Shown here piece after piece: positions 7,243-14,727 of a stretch of 22,684 nucleotides of DNA (position 1 is its first letter; each line of letters begins with the position of its first letter). Both the position numbers and the translations under genes were made by a program. Below the pieces are notes generated by a model that was not told where the DNA came from, made no database searches, and was given only the letters and a program-made list of their open reading frames with translations. This stretch comes from Deltaproteobacteria bacterium (GTDB lineage: Bacteria > Desulfobacterota > Deferrimicrobia > Deferrimicrobiales > Deferrimicrobiaceae). The stretch spans positions 1-22,684 of the forward strand of contig JAJZRM010000004.1 in NCBI GenBank assembly GCA_021802685.1, in the 5' to 3' direction.

Positions 7243-8178
7243 TCAGAAGAGGGCCTCGGCGAAGCTCCGCGCGTCGAAGGGACGAAGGTCTTCCGCTTTC
7301 TCCCCCACCCCGATGAAGCGGATCGGCGCGCCCACTTCCCGGGTGACCGACAGGACCACGCCGCCTTTCGCCGTGCCGTCCAGCTTCGTGAGCGCCAGGC
7401 CCGTCACGCCGGTGACCTCCTGGAACGTCTTCGCCTGGGCGATGGCGTTCCGGCCGCCGGTGGCGTCGAGGACCAGCAGGACTTCGTGTGGAGCGCCGGG
7501 GACCTCCTTCCCGAGGACCCGGACGACCTTGCGGACCTCCTCCATCAGGTGGGACTTCGTGTGGAGCCGCCCCGCGGTGTCGACGAGGACGACGTGGCTC
7601 CCCCGCGATTTCGCCGCGCGGACGGCGTCGAAAGCGACCGCCGAGGAATCGGCGCCCTCCTTGTGCCGCACGATGCCGGCCCCCGCGCGGTCCGCCCAGA
7701 CCTGGAGCTGGTCGATCGCCGCCGCGCGGAAGGTATCGGCCGCCGCGACGAGGACGGAGTGCCCCTCCCCCTTGAGCCAGCTCGCCATCTTTCCGATGGT
7801 GGTCGTCTTTCCCACGCCGTTGACTCCGACCACGAGGACGACGAAGGGGTATGGAGGGGCGACGACGAGGGGCGCCATCCGGGGAGCGAGGGTTTCTTCC
7901 ACCATCCGGCGAAGCCTGGACCGCAGCGCCTCGACATCGGGAAGCTCGCCCCGCCGCCACGCCGCGCGCAGCGTGTCGACGTACTCGACGGCGAGGTCGG
8001 CCCCGGCGTCGGCCAGGACCAGCGCCTCTTCGAGCTCCGAAAGGACGGCTTCGTCCACGGGGCCGATGCCGCGGGCGATCGCCTCCACGTTCATGAACAG
8101 GAGCTCCCGGGTCTTGGACAGGCCCGCCTTGAGCCGGGAGAAGAACGTTCCGCCGGTCCTGTCGCCGGATTCGTTCAA
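7243..8178 (-). CDS. ftsY: signal recognition particle receptor FtsY
   Basis: SRP-family GTPase that docks ribosome-nascent chain-SRP complexes at the membrane. The 311-residue product contains a complete NG domain: N-domain beginning TFFSRLKAGLSKTREL (11-26), P-loop GVNGVGKT (118-125), DTFRAAA (148-154), DTAGR (200-204) and TKLDG (264-268), ending in GVGEKAEDLRPFD. The acidic A domain of longer FtsY proteins is essentially absent. The start is taken as TTG at 8178, whose TTG overlaps the smc TGA (TTGA). The first ATG downstream would remove the conserved N-domain helix, and longer readings lie inside smc. No ribosome binding site precedes the TTG, so translation probably depends on ribosomes finishing smc. 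The family is certain; the exact start is less so. Confidence 0.95.
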   Translation of the reverse strand: MNESGDRTGGTFFSRLKAGLSKTRELLFMNVEAIARGIGPVDEAVLSELEEALVLADAGADLAVEYVDTLRAAWRRGELPDVEALRSRLRRMVEETLAPRMAPLVVAPPYPFVVLVVGVNGVGKTTTIGKMASWLKGEGHSVLVAAADTFRAAAIDQLQVWADRAGAGIVRHKEGADSSAVAFDAVRAAKSRGSHVVLVDTAGRLHTKSHLMEEVRKVVRVLGKEVPGAPHEVLLVLDATGGRNAIAQAKTFQEVTGVTGLALTKLDGTAKGGVVLSVTREVGAPIRFIGVGEKAEDLRPFDARSFAEALF

Positions 8179-11100
8179 GGGGAAAGTTTGACGGAGACGG
8201 TCTTCGAGATCCCGGGCTTTTCCATCGTGATCCCGTAGAGGACGTCCGCCAGTTCCATGGTCCGCTTGTTGTGCGTGATGAGGAGGAACTGGTACTTCGA
8301 CGACATCTCCCGGACCAGGCCGTTGAACCGGTCGACGTTGGCGTCGTCCAGCGGGGCGTCCACCTCGTCGAGCAGGCAGAAGGGGGAGGGTTTGACGAGG
8401 AAGATGGAGAATATGAGGCTGATCGCGGTAAGGGCGCTCTCCCCTCCCGAAAGGCTGTGGAGCGGAAGGGCCTTTTTCCCGGGGAGCTGCACGAAGATCT
8501 CCACGCCGGATTCGAGGAGGTTCTCCTCTTCCAGGAGACGCAGCTGGGCTCGCCCTCCCTGGAACAAGCGGGGGAAGAGGTCCGCGAACTTCCCGTTGAT
8601 TTCCTCGAACGCCTTCGAGAACCGCTCGCGCGTCGTCCGGTTGATCCGCTGGATCGCCTTGGCCAGGTCGTCGAGGGACCGTTCGAGGTCGTCTTTCTGC
8701 GCGGCCAGGAAGGCGTGGCGCTGCGAAAGTTCCCCGTGCTCCTCGAGGGAGGCCAGGTTCACGTCCCCCATCGCGGACATCCGTTCCCGGCACTCCTCCG
8801 CGCGGGCCTCGAGCGCGGAAAGTTCTTCGGCCGGATCCACGGAACCGCCTTCCGCCTCTTCCGGGGACAGGTCGGCCGGCCGGACCTCGTACCGCTGATG
8901 GAGCAGGGCCTCGAGCGCCGCGATGTCCATCTCGGCGCGCTGAAGCCGCAGGCGTTCCGCGGACTGCCGTTCCATCCCTTCCGATTCCTCCGCCCGCGCA
9001 TGCCGGAGGTCCTCTTCGATCGCCGACAGGCGGGAAACCGTCGCGGCCAGGCCGGCCACGCGCTCATCGATCCGCTCCTGCAGGCCGGCGAGGGAGACCG
9101 CCGCCTGTTCGATCGCGTCCCGGCCGGCGCGCATCGAATCGTCCAGGGCGACCAGGGTCTCCTCGTGGACCGTTTTCCTCCGATGGCGGTCCGCGAGAAG
9201 GCGCCGCTTCCCCTCCACCTGCTCCGAGAAGGAGGCCAGCAGGGCGTCGGCGGCGCGATCCTTTTCCTCGAGCCCGCTGTGGGCGATCTCGGCCGCGTGG
9301 GCGCGTTCCCGGCACGCTTCCAGGTGCGTCCTTCTCGACTCCAGCTCGGCCGCAAGCGCCCGGGAACGTTCCTCCTCCTCCCCGCGCGCCTGCTCCGTTT
9401 CCCGGGCCGCCGCGAGGGACGATGCGAGATCGTCCGCCGTCCGCGCCAATTCGCCCCGCAGGTACGCCTCTTCCTGCGTGTGACCGTCGAGCAGGGCGCG
9501 CGCCTGGGCGAGCGTTTCCGAGAGGACCGCTTTCTCCCGCGCCGCCGCCGCGTGAGCGGAACCCGCTTCCTCCCGCGCCCGGAACATCCCGGAGAGCCGC
9601 TCCTCGAGCTCGGCCCTGGACCGCCGGACCGCCTCTTCCTCTTCCAACCGCCGGTCACGAACCCGGCGCAATCCGTCGATCTCCCGCGAAAGATCGCGGA
9701 TCTCCCTCCGGCGGGCGAGGACTCCGGCCTCCGCCGCGGCCTCTTCTCCCCCGCCCTCCCCCTTGCCGCCGTGCTCGCCGCCGATCAGGATGCCGTCGGC
9801 GGTCACCACCTCGCCGTCGAGCGTCACGTAGGAGTTCCATACCCCGTTTCGGTTCCAGAGGCGGATCGCCGTATCGAGGTTCCGGACGAGGAGCGTCCCT
9901 CCGAGGAGCCCCCGGACGAGCTCGCGGCACTCCGGCGGCGCCTGCACGACATTGGTCAAGGGACCGACGACGCCTTCCTCCCCGACGTGCGCGATCTCTT
10001 CCTCCCGGATCCGCAATCCCACCGGGACGAAGGCGCTTCTCCCCTCGCGGGACTCCTTCAGGTACCGGATGGCGGAGAGGCCGTCCGCATGTTCCCGGAC
10101 GACGACGGACTGCATGCGTTCCCCGAGGACCGCCTCGACCGCCTTTTCATATGCCGCATCGGTGTCGATCAGGTCGCCCATGATCCCGAAGATCCCCTCC
10201 GCGCCGCTTTCCCGGTCACCGCTTTCGCGAAAGTGGTGAAGGACGGCCCGTACGCCCGAGGAGGTCCAGTCCCGCCGTTCATACACCCGCGACAAGGTGG
10301 AGAGGCGGGACTCCGCGGACTGAAGTTCCCCTTCCGCCCGGCGAGACGCCTCGACCGCCGTGTCGAGCCGGGCGGCCGTTCCGGCCAGAAGCGTCCCCGT
10401 TTCCTCCCATGAACGCTCCGCGGCGTCGAGAGCTTCCCGTGCCCGGCTTTCCGCGGCGGACGCGGCCTCAAATTCCCCGGACGCCTTTCTTGCCGCCGAG
10501 GCCGCCTCTTCGATGCGCTCGGCGAGGCGTGCAAGGGCGCGTTCCCCTTCCTCGATTCGACGGGACAGCGCTTCCGCTCCGGACCGCGCCCCGGAGTGCT
10601 GGGTCACGCGGACCATCAGGTCGGATGCGGCGCGGCCCGCAAGCTCCTGGACGCGCTGGTATTCGTCCCGCGCCGTCGCGAGCGCCGACCGGTCATCCTC
10701 CCACCGCTCCCGCGTGCGGGAGAGATCCTCTTGACGCTGGAGCGTCTCTTCGTGCGCCCTGCGCCGCCGGCCGTCGAAATCCTCGATCTCCGCCTGGAGG
10801 ACCTCGATCTCCCGTCCCGTCTCGTCGACCATCCGCCGGAGTTGCTCCGCCTGGGCGGCCATCCCGTACCATTCCGCTTCCTTGCGGGCCGCCTCCTCCT
10901 TGCGCCGGCCGTGCTCCTCCCGCAGATCGGCCAGGGTCCGCTCGCGCTCGGCCTGTTGCACGCGGATTTCCTCCCGGCCGGATTCCAGCTTCGACACGAG
11001 GGAACGGCACGCGAGAAGGGCGTCGTCGAGCCCGAGGAGTTCCTTCCTCGCTTCATCGCACTCCGCCGCCATCGCCCGGTGTTTCCTCGACGCCACCCGC

Positions 11101-11789
11101 AGGTCGAGGATTTTCAGCTCCGACCGGAGCGTCTTGTACCGCTCCGCCTTCCGGACCTGCCGTTCGAGGGAACCGATCTGCCGCCGCACCTCGTCGAGGA
11201 TGTCCTTGACGCGGGCGAGGTTCTGCCGGGTGCTCTCCATCTTCCGCTCCGCTTCCTTGCGGCGGACCCGGAACTTGGCGACCCCTGCGGCCTCCTCGAT
11301 GATGAGGCGCTTTTCGTCGGGACGGGCGTTGACGATCTCCCCGACCTTCCCCTGCCGGATGATCGCGTATCCGCGCGCGCCGGCCCCCGTGTCGAGGAAC
11401 AGTTCGGAGATGTCCTTCAGGCGGCATGGGGTCTTGTTGATGAAGAATTCGCTTTCCCCGTCGCGGAAGGTCCGCCGGGTGAAGGAGATCTCGGAGAACG
11501 ATTCGTACCCGGGCGGCGCGATCCCGTCGTCGTTCACGAAGGTGAGCGTGATCTCCGCCATCCCCAGGGGACCGGCGGCGTCGGAACCGGCGAAGATGAC
11601 GTCCTCGAGCGCCTTGCTGCGGAGCTGGGTGGGGGCATGCTCCCCGAGGACCCAACGTACCGCGTCGACGATGTTCGATTTGCCGCACCCGTTCGGGCCG
11701 ACGATCGCGGTTATGCCTTCGGAGAAATCAAACGTCGTCTTATCGTAAAAAGACTTGAACCCGATCAGTTCCAGCTTTTTCAGTTTCAT
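8175..11789 (-). CDS. smc: chromosome segregation protein SMC
   Basis: The core ATPase of the bacterial SMC-ScpAB condensin, which extrudes and organises DNA loops at and around the origin. The 1204-residue product has standard length. The N-terminal head begins MKLKKLELIGFKSFYDKTTF and carries Walker A GPNGCGKS (31-38). Two long coiled-coil arms (about 170-500 and 680-1020), rich in Glu, Arg and Ala, flank a hinge domain starting near GIMGDLIDTDAAYEKAVEAV. The C-terminal head has the ABC signature LSGGES (1113-1118), Walker B FCLLDEVD (1137-1144) and the D-loop and switch-His region (LLITHNKRTME). ATG at 11789 has only a modest AGGG upstream. It has its own promoter, and a terminator separates it from ppdK. 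ftsY follows with a 4-base overlap. Confidence 0.98.
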   Translation of the reverse strand: MKLKKLELIGFKSFYDKTTFDFSEGITAIVGPNGCGKSNIVDAVRWVLGEHAPTQLRSKALEDVIFAGSDAAGPLGMAEITLTFVNDDGIAPPGYESFSEISFTRRTFRDGESEFFINKTPCRLKDISELFLDTGAGARGYAIIRQGKVGEIVNARPDEKRLIIEEAAGVAKFRVRRKEAERKMESTRQNLARVKDILDEVRRQIGSLERQVRKAERYKTLRSELKILDLRVASRKHRAMAAECDEARKELLGLDDALLACRSLVSKLESGREEIRVQQAERERTLADLREEHGRRKEEAARKEAEWYGMAAQAEQLRRMVDETGREIEVLQAEIEDFDGRRRRAHEETLQRQEDLSRTRERWEDDRSALATARDEYQRVQELAGRAASDLMVRVTQHSGARSGAEALSRRIEEGERALARLAERIEEAASAARKASGEFEAASAAESRAREALDAAERSWEETGTLLAGTAARLDTAVEASRRAEGELQSAESRLSTLSRVYERRDWTSSGVRAVLHHFRESGDRESGAEGIFGIMGDLIDTDAAYEKAVEAVLGERMQSVVVREHADGLSAIRYLKESREGRSAFVPVGLRIREEEIAHVGEEGVVGPLTNVVQAPPECRELVRGLLGGTLLVRNLDTAIRLWNRNGVWNSYVTLDGEVVTADGILIGGEHGGKGEGGGEEAAAEAGVLARRREIRDLSREIDGLRRVRDRRLEEEEAVRRSRAELEERLSGMFRAREEAGSAHAAAAREKAVLSETLAQARALLDGHTQEEAYLRGELARTADDLASSLAAARETEQARGEEEERSRALAAELESRRTHLEACRERAHAAEIAHSGLEEKDRAADALLASFSEQVEGKRRLLADRHRRKTVHEETLVALDDSMRAGRDAIEQAAVSLAGLQERIDERVAGLAATVSRLSAIEEDLRHARAEESEGMERQSAERLRLQRAEMDIAALEALLHQRYEVRPADLSPEEAEGGSVDPAEELSALEARAEECRERMSAMGDVNLASLEEHGELSQRHAFLAAQKDDLERSLDDLAKAIQRINRTTRERFSKAFEEINGKFADLFPRLFQGGRAQLRLLEEENLLESGVEIFVQLPGKKALPLHSLSGGESALTAISLIFSIFLVKPSPFCLLDEVDAPLDDANVDRFNGLVREMSSKYQFLLITHNKRTMELADVLYGITMEKPGISKTVSVKLSP

Positions 11790-11795
11790 CGATAC

Positions 11796-11808
11796 CCTGG
11801 GCCCCAGG
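11796..11808 (-). promoter_or_regulatory. small hairpin overlapping the smc ribosome binding site
   Basis: In the smc leader the minus strand reads CCTGGGGCCCAGG, a five-base-pair stem with a three-base loop, extendable outward by a TAC/GTA pairing with one bulge. The 3' arm contains the only Shine-Dalgarno-like bases (AGGG) in front of the smc ATG. Folding could limit ribosome access. Regulation is an inference. Confidence 0.35.
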
Positions 11809-11862
11809 TAGCCTGTGATGGGTAAACCTCAACATCCTGTGGACGTAGGTCCCGCCATGCGC

Positions 11863-11891
11863 AATATATGGTGTTTTTCGACGAATGTAAA
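11863..11891 (-). promoter_or_regulatory. sigma70-type promoter for smc
   Basis: The minus strand has TTTACA (11886-11891), exactly 17 bases, then TATATT (11863-11868); each hexamer matches five of six consensus positions. It lies just downstream of the ppdK terminator and about 75 bases before the smc ATG, giving a leader of about 65 bases. This is the best-scoring promoter by eye in the window. Confidence 0.65.
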
Positions 11892-11923
11892 GAGGGAAAG
11901 GCGGACCCGTCACCAGGTCCGCC
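11891..11923 (-). terminator. Rho-independent terminator of the glyQ-glyS-ppdK operon
   Basis: Shortly after the ppdK stop the minus strand has GGCGGACC (11916-11923) and GGTCCGCC (11900-11907), a perfect eight-base-pair GC-rich stem with an eight-base loop, followed by a T-rich tract TTTCCCTCTTT. The T tract is interrupted by C, so it is good rather than ideal. Confidence 0.75.
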
Positions 11924-11949
11924 ACCGATAACCGTTATTATTAATAAGG

Positions 11950-14712
11950 TTACTTCTTCCTCTCCTTCTCCTCCGCCCTCTCCCGGAGCACCGCCTGCGC
12001 GGCGGCCAGACGCGCGACGGGGACGCTGTAAGGGGAACAGGACACATAGTCGAGGCCTGCCCGGTCGAAGAATTCCACCGACTTCGGATCTCCCGCGTGC
12101 TCTCCGCAGACGCCGACTTTCAGTTTCGGGCGGGCCGCCCGCCCCTTCTGCACGCCCATCCGTACGAGCTCCCCTACGCCCTCCCGGTCCAGGGTGGCGA
12201 ACACGTCCGCCTCGAGGATGTTCTCCGGCCTGCGCGGGTACGTCACCTTGCAGTCCGCGCACGACAGGTCCTTTTCCAGCCTCGCGCCGCACTGCGGGCA
12301 CGATTCCGACCGGGACATGTACTTCTGGATGAACTTCCCGGCGTCGTCCCGCGAGAACCCGAACGTCATCTGGGTGAGATCGTTGGTCCCGAAGGAGAAG
12401 AACTCCGCTTCCCGCGCGATCCGGTCCGCCGTCACGACGGCGCGCGGCAGTTCGATCATCGCGCCCACGGCGTACGGGATTTTTCTTTTGTACCGCTTCA
12501 TCGTCTCCTGCGCCGCCTGGACGACGATGTCCTTCTGGGCCTTCATCTCGCTCACCATGCCGACCAGCGGGATCATGACCTCGGGCTGCACCCGGATCCC
12601 TTCCCGGGCCACTTCGCACGCGGCCTCGAAGATGGCCCGCGCCTGCATCCGGGTGATCTCGGGATGGCAGATGCCGAGCCGGCAGCCGCGCATCCCGAGC
12701 ATGGGGTTGACCTCGTGAAGGTCCTCGACCCGCTCCAGCAGCCGTTTCTTCTCTTCCACGATGGAGCGGTCCGCGCGGATGAATTCCAGCTTGGTCACCT
12801 CCACCAGGAGTTCCTCCCGCTTGGGGAGGAACTCGTTCAGCGGGGGATCCAGGAGGCGGATCGTCACCGGGTGCCCCTTCATCTCCCGGAACAGTTCCTT
12901 GAAATCCTCCCGCTGCATGGGGAGCAGCCGGGCCAGGGCCGCGTCGCGGTCTTCCCTCGTTCCGGCGAGGATCATCTCCTGCATGATGGGAATCCGGTCC
13001 TCGGCGAAGAACATGTGCTGGGTGCGGCACAGCCCGATCCCCTCCGCGCCAAAGTCCCGCGCCACCCGCGCGTCCCGCGGCGTGTCCACGTTGGCGCGCA
13101 CCCTCAGGCGGCGGACGGCGTCCGCCCAGGACAGGAACGTCCCGAAGGAGGTGGTCATCTTGGGGGCGATCAGCGGCACCTTCCCGAGGAGCACCTCGCC
13201 GGTGGCGCCGTTCAGCGTGATGTAGTCCCCCTCCTGCACGACGCGCCCGCCCGCCATGAAGCGGTTCGTCGCCTCGTCCACGTCGATCGCCTCGCACCCG
13301 GTGACGCAGGTCTTCCCCATCTGGCGGGCGATCACCGCGGCATGGGACGTCATCCCGCCCTTCGCGGTCAGGACGCCGCGCGCGGCGTCCATCCCCTGGA
13401 TGTCGTCCGGGCGCGCCTCCTTGCGGACCAGGATCACGTCCCTTCCCGCCGTGGCGCGCTCCACCGCCTTGTCCGCATGGAACACCACGGCGCCCGCGGC
13501 CGCGCCGGGGGAAGCGGGAAGCCCCTTGGCGATCACCTCGACGTCCGCCTCGGGATCGATCACGGGGTGAAGGAGCTGCTCGATCTGGCGCCCCTCCAGC
13601 CGCAGGAGCGCCTCTTCCTTCGTGACGAGTTTTTCCTTGACCATGTCCACGGCGATCTTGACCGCCGCCGCCGCGGTGCGCTTTCCGGGACGGACCTGGA
13701 GCATGTACAGCGTGTTGTCCTGTACGGTGAATTCGAACTCCTGGACGTCCCGGTACAGCTTTTCCAGCTTCCCGGTGATCCGCACCAGCTGGTCGAAGAC
13801 GTTCGGGAGGTCCTTCTTCATGTCGCGGATGGGCCTCGGGGTGCGGACTCCGGAGACCGCGTCGCCGCCCTGGGAGTTGACGAGGTATTCCCCGTAGAAC
13901 TCCCTGGCGCCCGTGGAGGGGTTCCGGGTGAACCCCGCGCCGGTGGCCGATTCGTTCCCCGTGTTCCCGAACACCATCGCCTGGACCGTGACCGCGGTCC
14001 CGATGTCGTCGGGGATCCCGTGCCCTTTCCGGTAGAACTTCGCCCGGTCGTTGCTCCACGACCGGAACACGGCGTCCCGCGCCATCTCCAGCTGGACCGG
14101 CGGCGACTGCGGGAACTCCCGCTTCGACCGCTCCTTCACCAGCTCCTTGAACTTCCGGCACAGGTCCTTCAGGTCCGAGGCGCCGAGGGCGATGTCTTCC
14201 GACACGCCGCGCTCCTGCTTCTTCTCCTCGATGAGCTGCCGGAAGTTTTCCCGGGGAAGGTCCAGGACGACGTCGGAGAACACCGCGAGGAACCGCCGGT
14301 AGCAGTCGTAGGCGAAGCGGGGGTTGCCGGACTTCGCGGCGAGCCCCTCGACGGTCCGGTCGTTCAACCCCAGGTTGAGGACGGTGTCCATCATCCCGGG
14401 CATGGAGAACCGCGATCCCGACCGGACGGAGACCAGCAGCGGGTTTTTCGCGTCCCCGAACCTTTTCCCGGCCGCCCGCTCGAGCTTCGCGAGGTTCGCC
14501 GAGATCTCCCGTTTCACGTCCGCCGGCACTTTCCCGCCGTTGCCGTAAAACAGGTTGCAAACCTCGGCGGCGACGGTGAACCCCGGAGGAACCGGCAAGC
14601 CGAGGTTCGTCATGTCGGCGAGGGCGGCGCCTTTCCCGCCGAGGATGTCCTTCATCGTGATGCGTCCCTCGGCCTTGCCCCCGCCGAAGAAGTAGACCCT
14701 TTTCGTCGTCAT
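11950..14712 (-). CDS. ppdK: pyruvate, phosphate dikinase with a zinc-ribbon-like insertion
   Basis: Interconverts pyruvate, ATP and Pi with phosphoenolpyruvate, AMP and PPi. The 920-residue product has the N-terminal ATP-grasp domain (GGKGAALADMTNLGLPVPPGF at 25-45, SVRSGSRFSMPGMMDT at 95-110), the swivelling phosphohistidine domain with catalytic His457 in GGMTSHAAV (452-460), and the C-terminal PEP/pyruvate barrel ending CGEHAGDP and YVSCSP with catalytic Cys892. Unusually, residues 805-821 hold two CxxC pairs (C805, C808, C818, C821) in a stretch of about 25 extra residues just before ADVFATLD, a point where I recall most homologues having a short linker. A charged C-terminal tail also extends past the usual end. 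ATG at 14712 has GGGGGAG six bases upstream and follows glyS by 15 bases. A terminator ends the operon. Confidence 0.97.
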   Translation of the reverse strand: MTTKRVYFFGGGKAEGRITMKDILGGKGAALADMTNLGLPVPPGFTVAAEVCNLFYGNGGKVPADVKREISANLAKLERAAGKRFGDAKNPLLVSVRSGSRFSMPGMMDTVLNLGLNDRTVEGLAAKSGNPRFAYDCYRRFLAVFSDVVLDLPRENFRQLIEEKKQERGVSEDIALGASDLKDLCRKFKELVKERSKREFPQSPPVQLEMARDAVFRSWSNDRAKFYRKGHGIPDDIGTAVTVQAMVFGNTGNESATGAGFTRNPSTGAREFYGEYLVNSQGGDAVSGVRTPRPIRDMKKDLPNVFDQLVRITGKLEKLYRDVQEFEFTVQDNTLYMLQVRPGKRTAAAAVKIAVDMVKEKLVTKEEALLRLEGRQIEQLLHPVIDPEADVEVIAKGLPASPGAAAGAVVFHADKAVERATAGRDVILVRKEARPDDIQGMDAARGVLTAKGGMTSHAAVIARQMGKTCVTGCEAIDVDEATNRFMAGGRVVQEGDYITLNGATGEVLLGKVPLIAPKMTTSFGTFLSWADAVRRLRVRANVDTPRDARVARDFGAEGIGLCRTQHMFFAEDRIPIMQEMILAGTREDRDAALARLLPMQREDFKELFREMKGHPVTIRLLDPPLNEFLPKREELLVEVTKLEFIRADRSIVEEKKRLLERVEDLHEVNPMLGMRGCRLGICHPEITRMQARAIFEAACEVAREGIRVQPEVMIPLVGMVSEMKAQKDIVVQAAQETMKRYKRKIPYAVGAMIELPRAVVTADRIAREAEFFSFGTNDLTQMTFGFSRDDAGKFIQKYMSRSESCPQCGARLEKDLSCADCKVTYPRRPENILEADVFATLDREGVGELVRMGVQKGRAARPKLKVGVCGEHAGDPKSVEFFDRAGLDYVSCSPYSVPVARLAAAQAVLRERAEEKERKK

Positions 14713-14727
14713 CCGTCTCTCCCCCGA

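Noticed and set aside
8271..10412. Plus-strand open frame of 713 codons opposite smc
   Set aside because: Shadow of the smc coiled coil; composition is low complexity and no family is recognisable.
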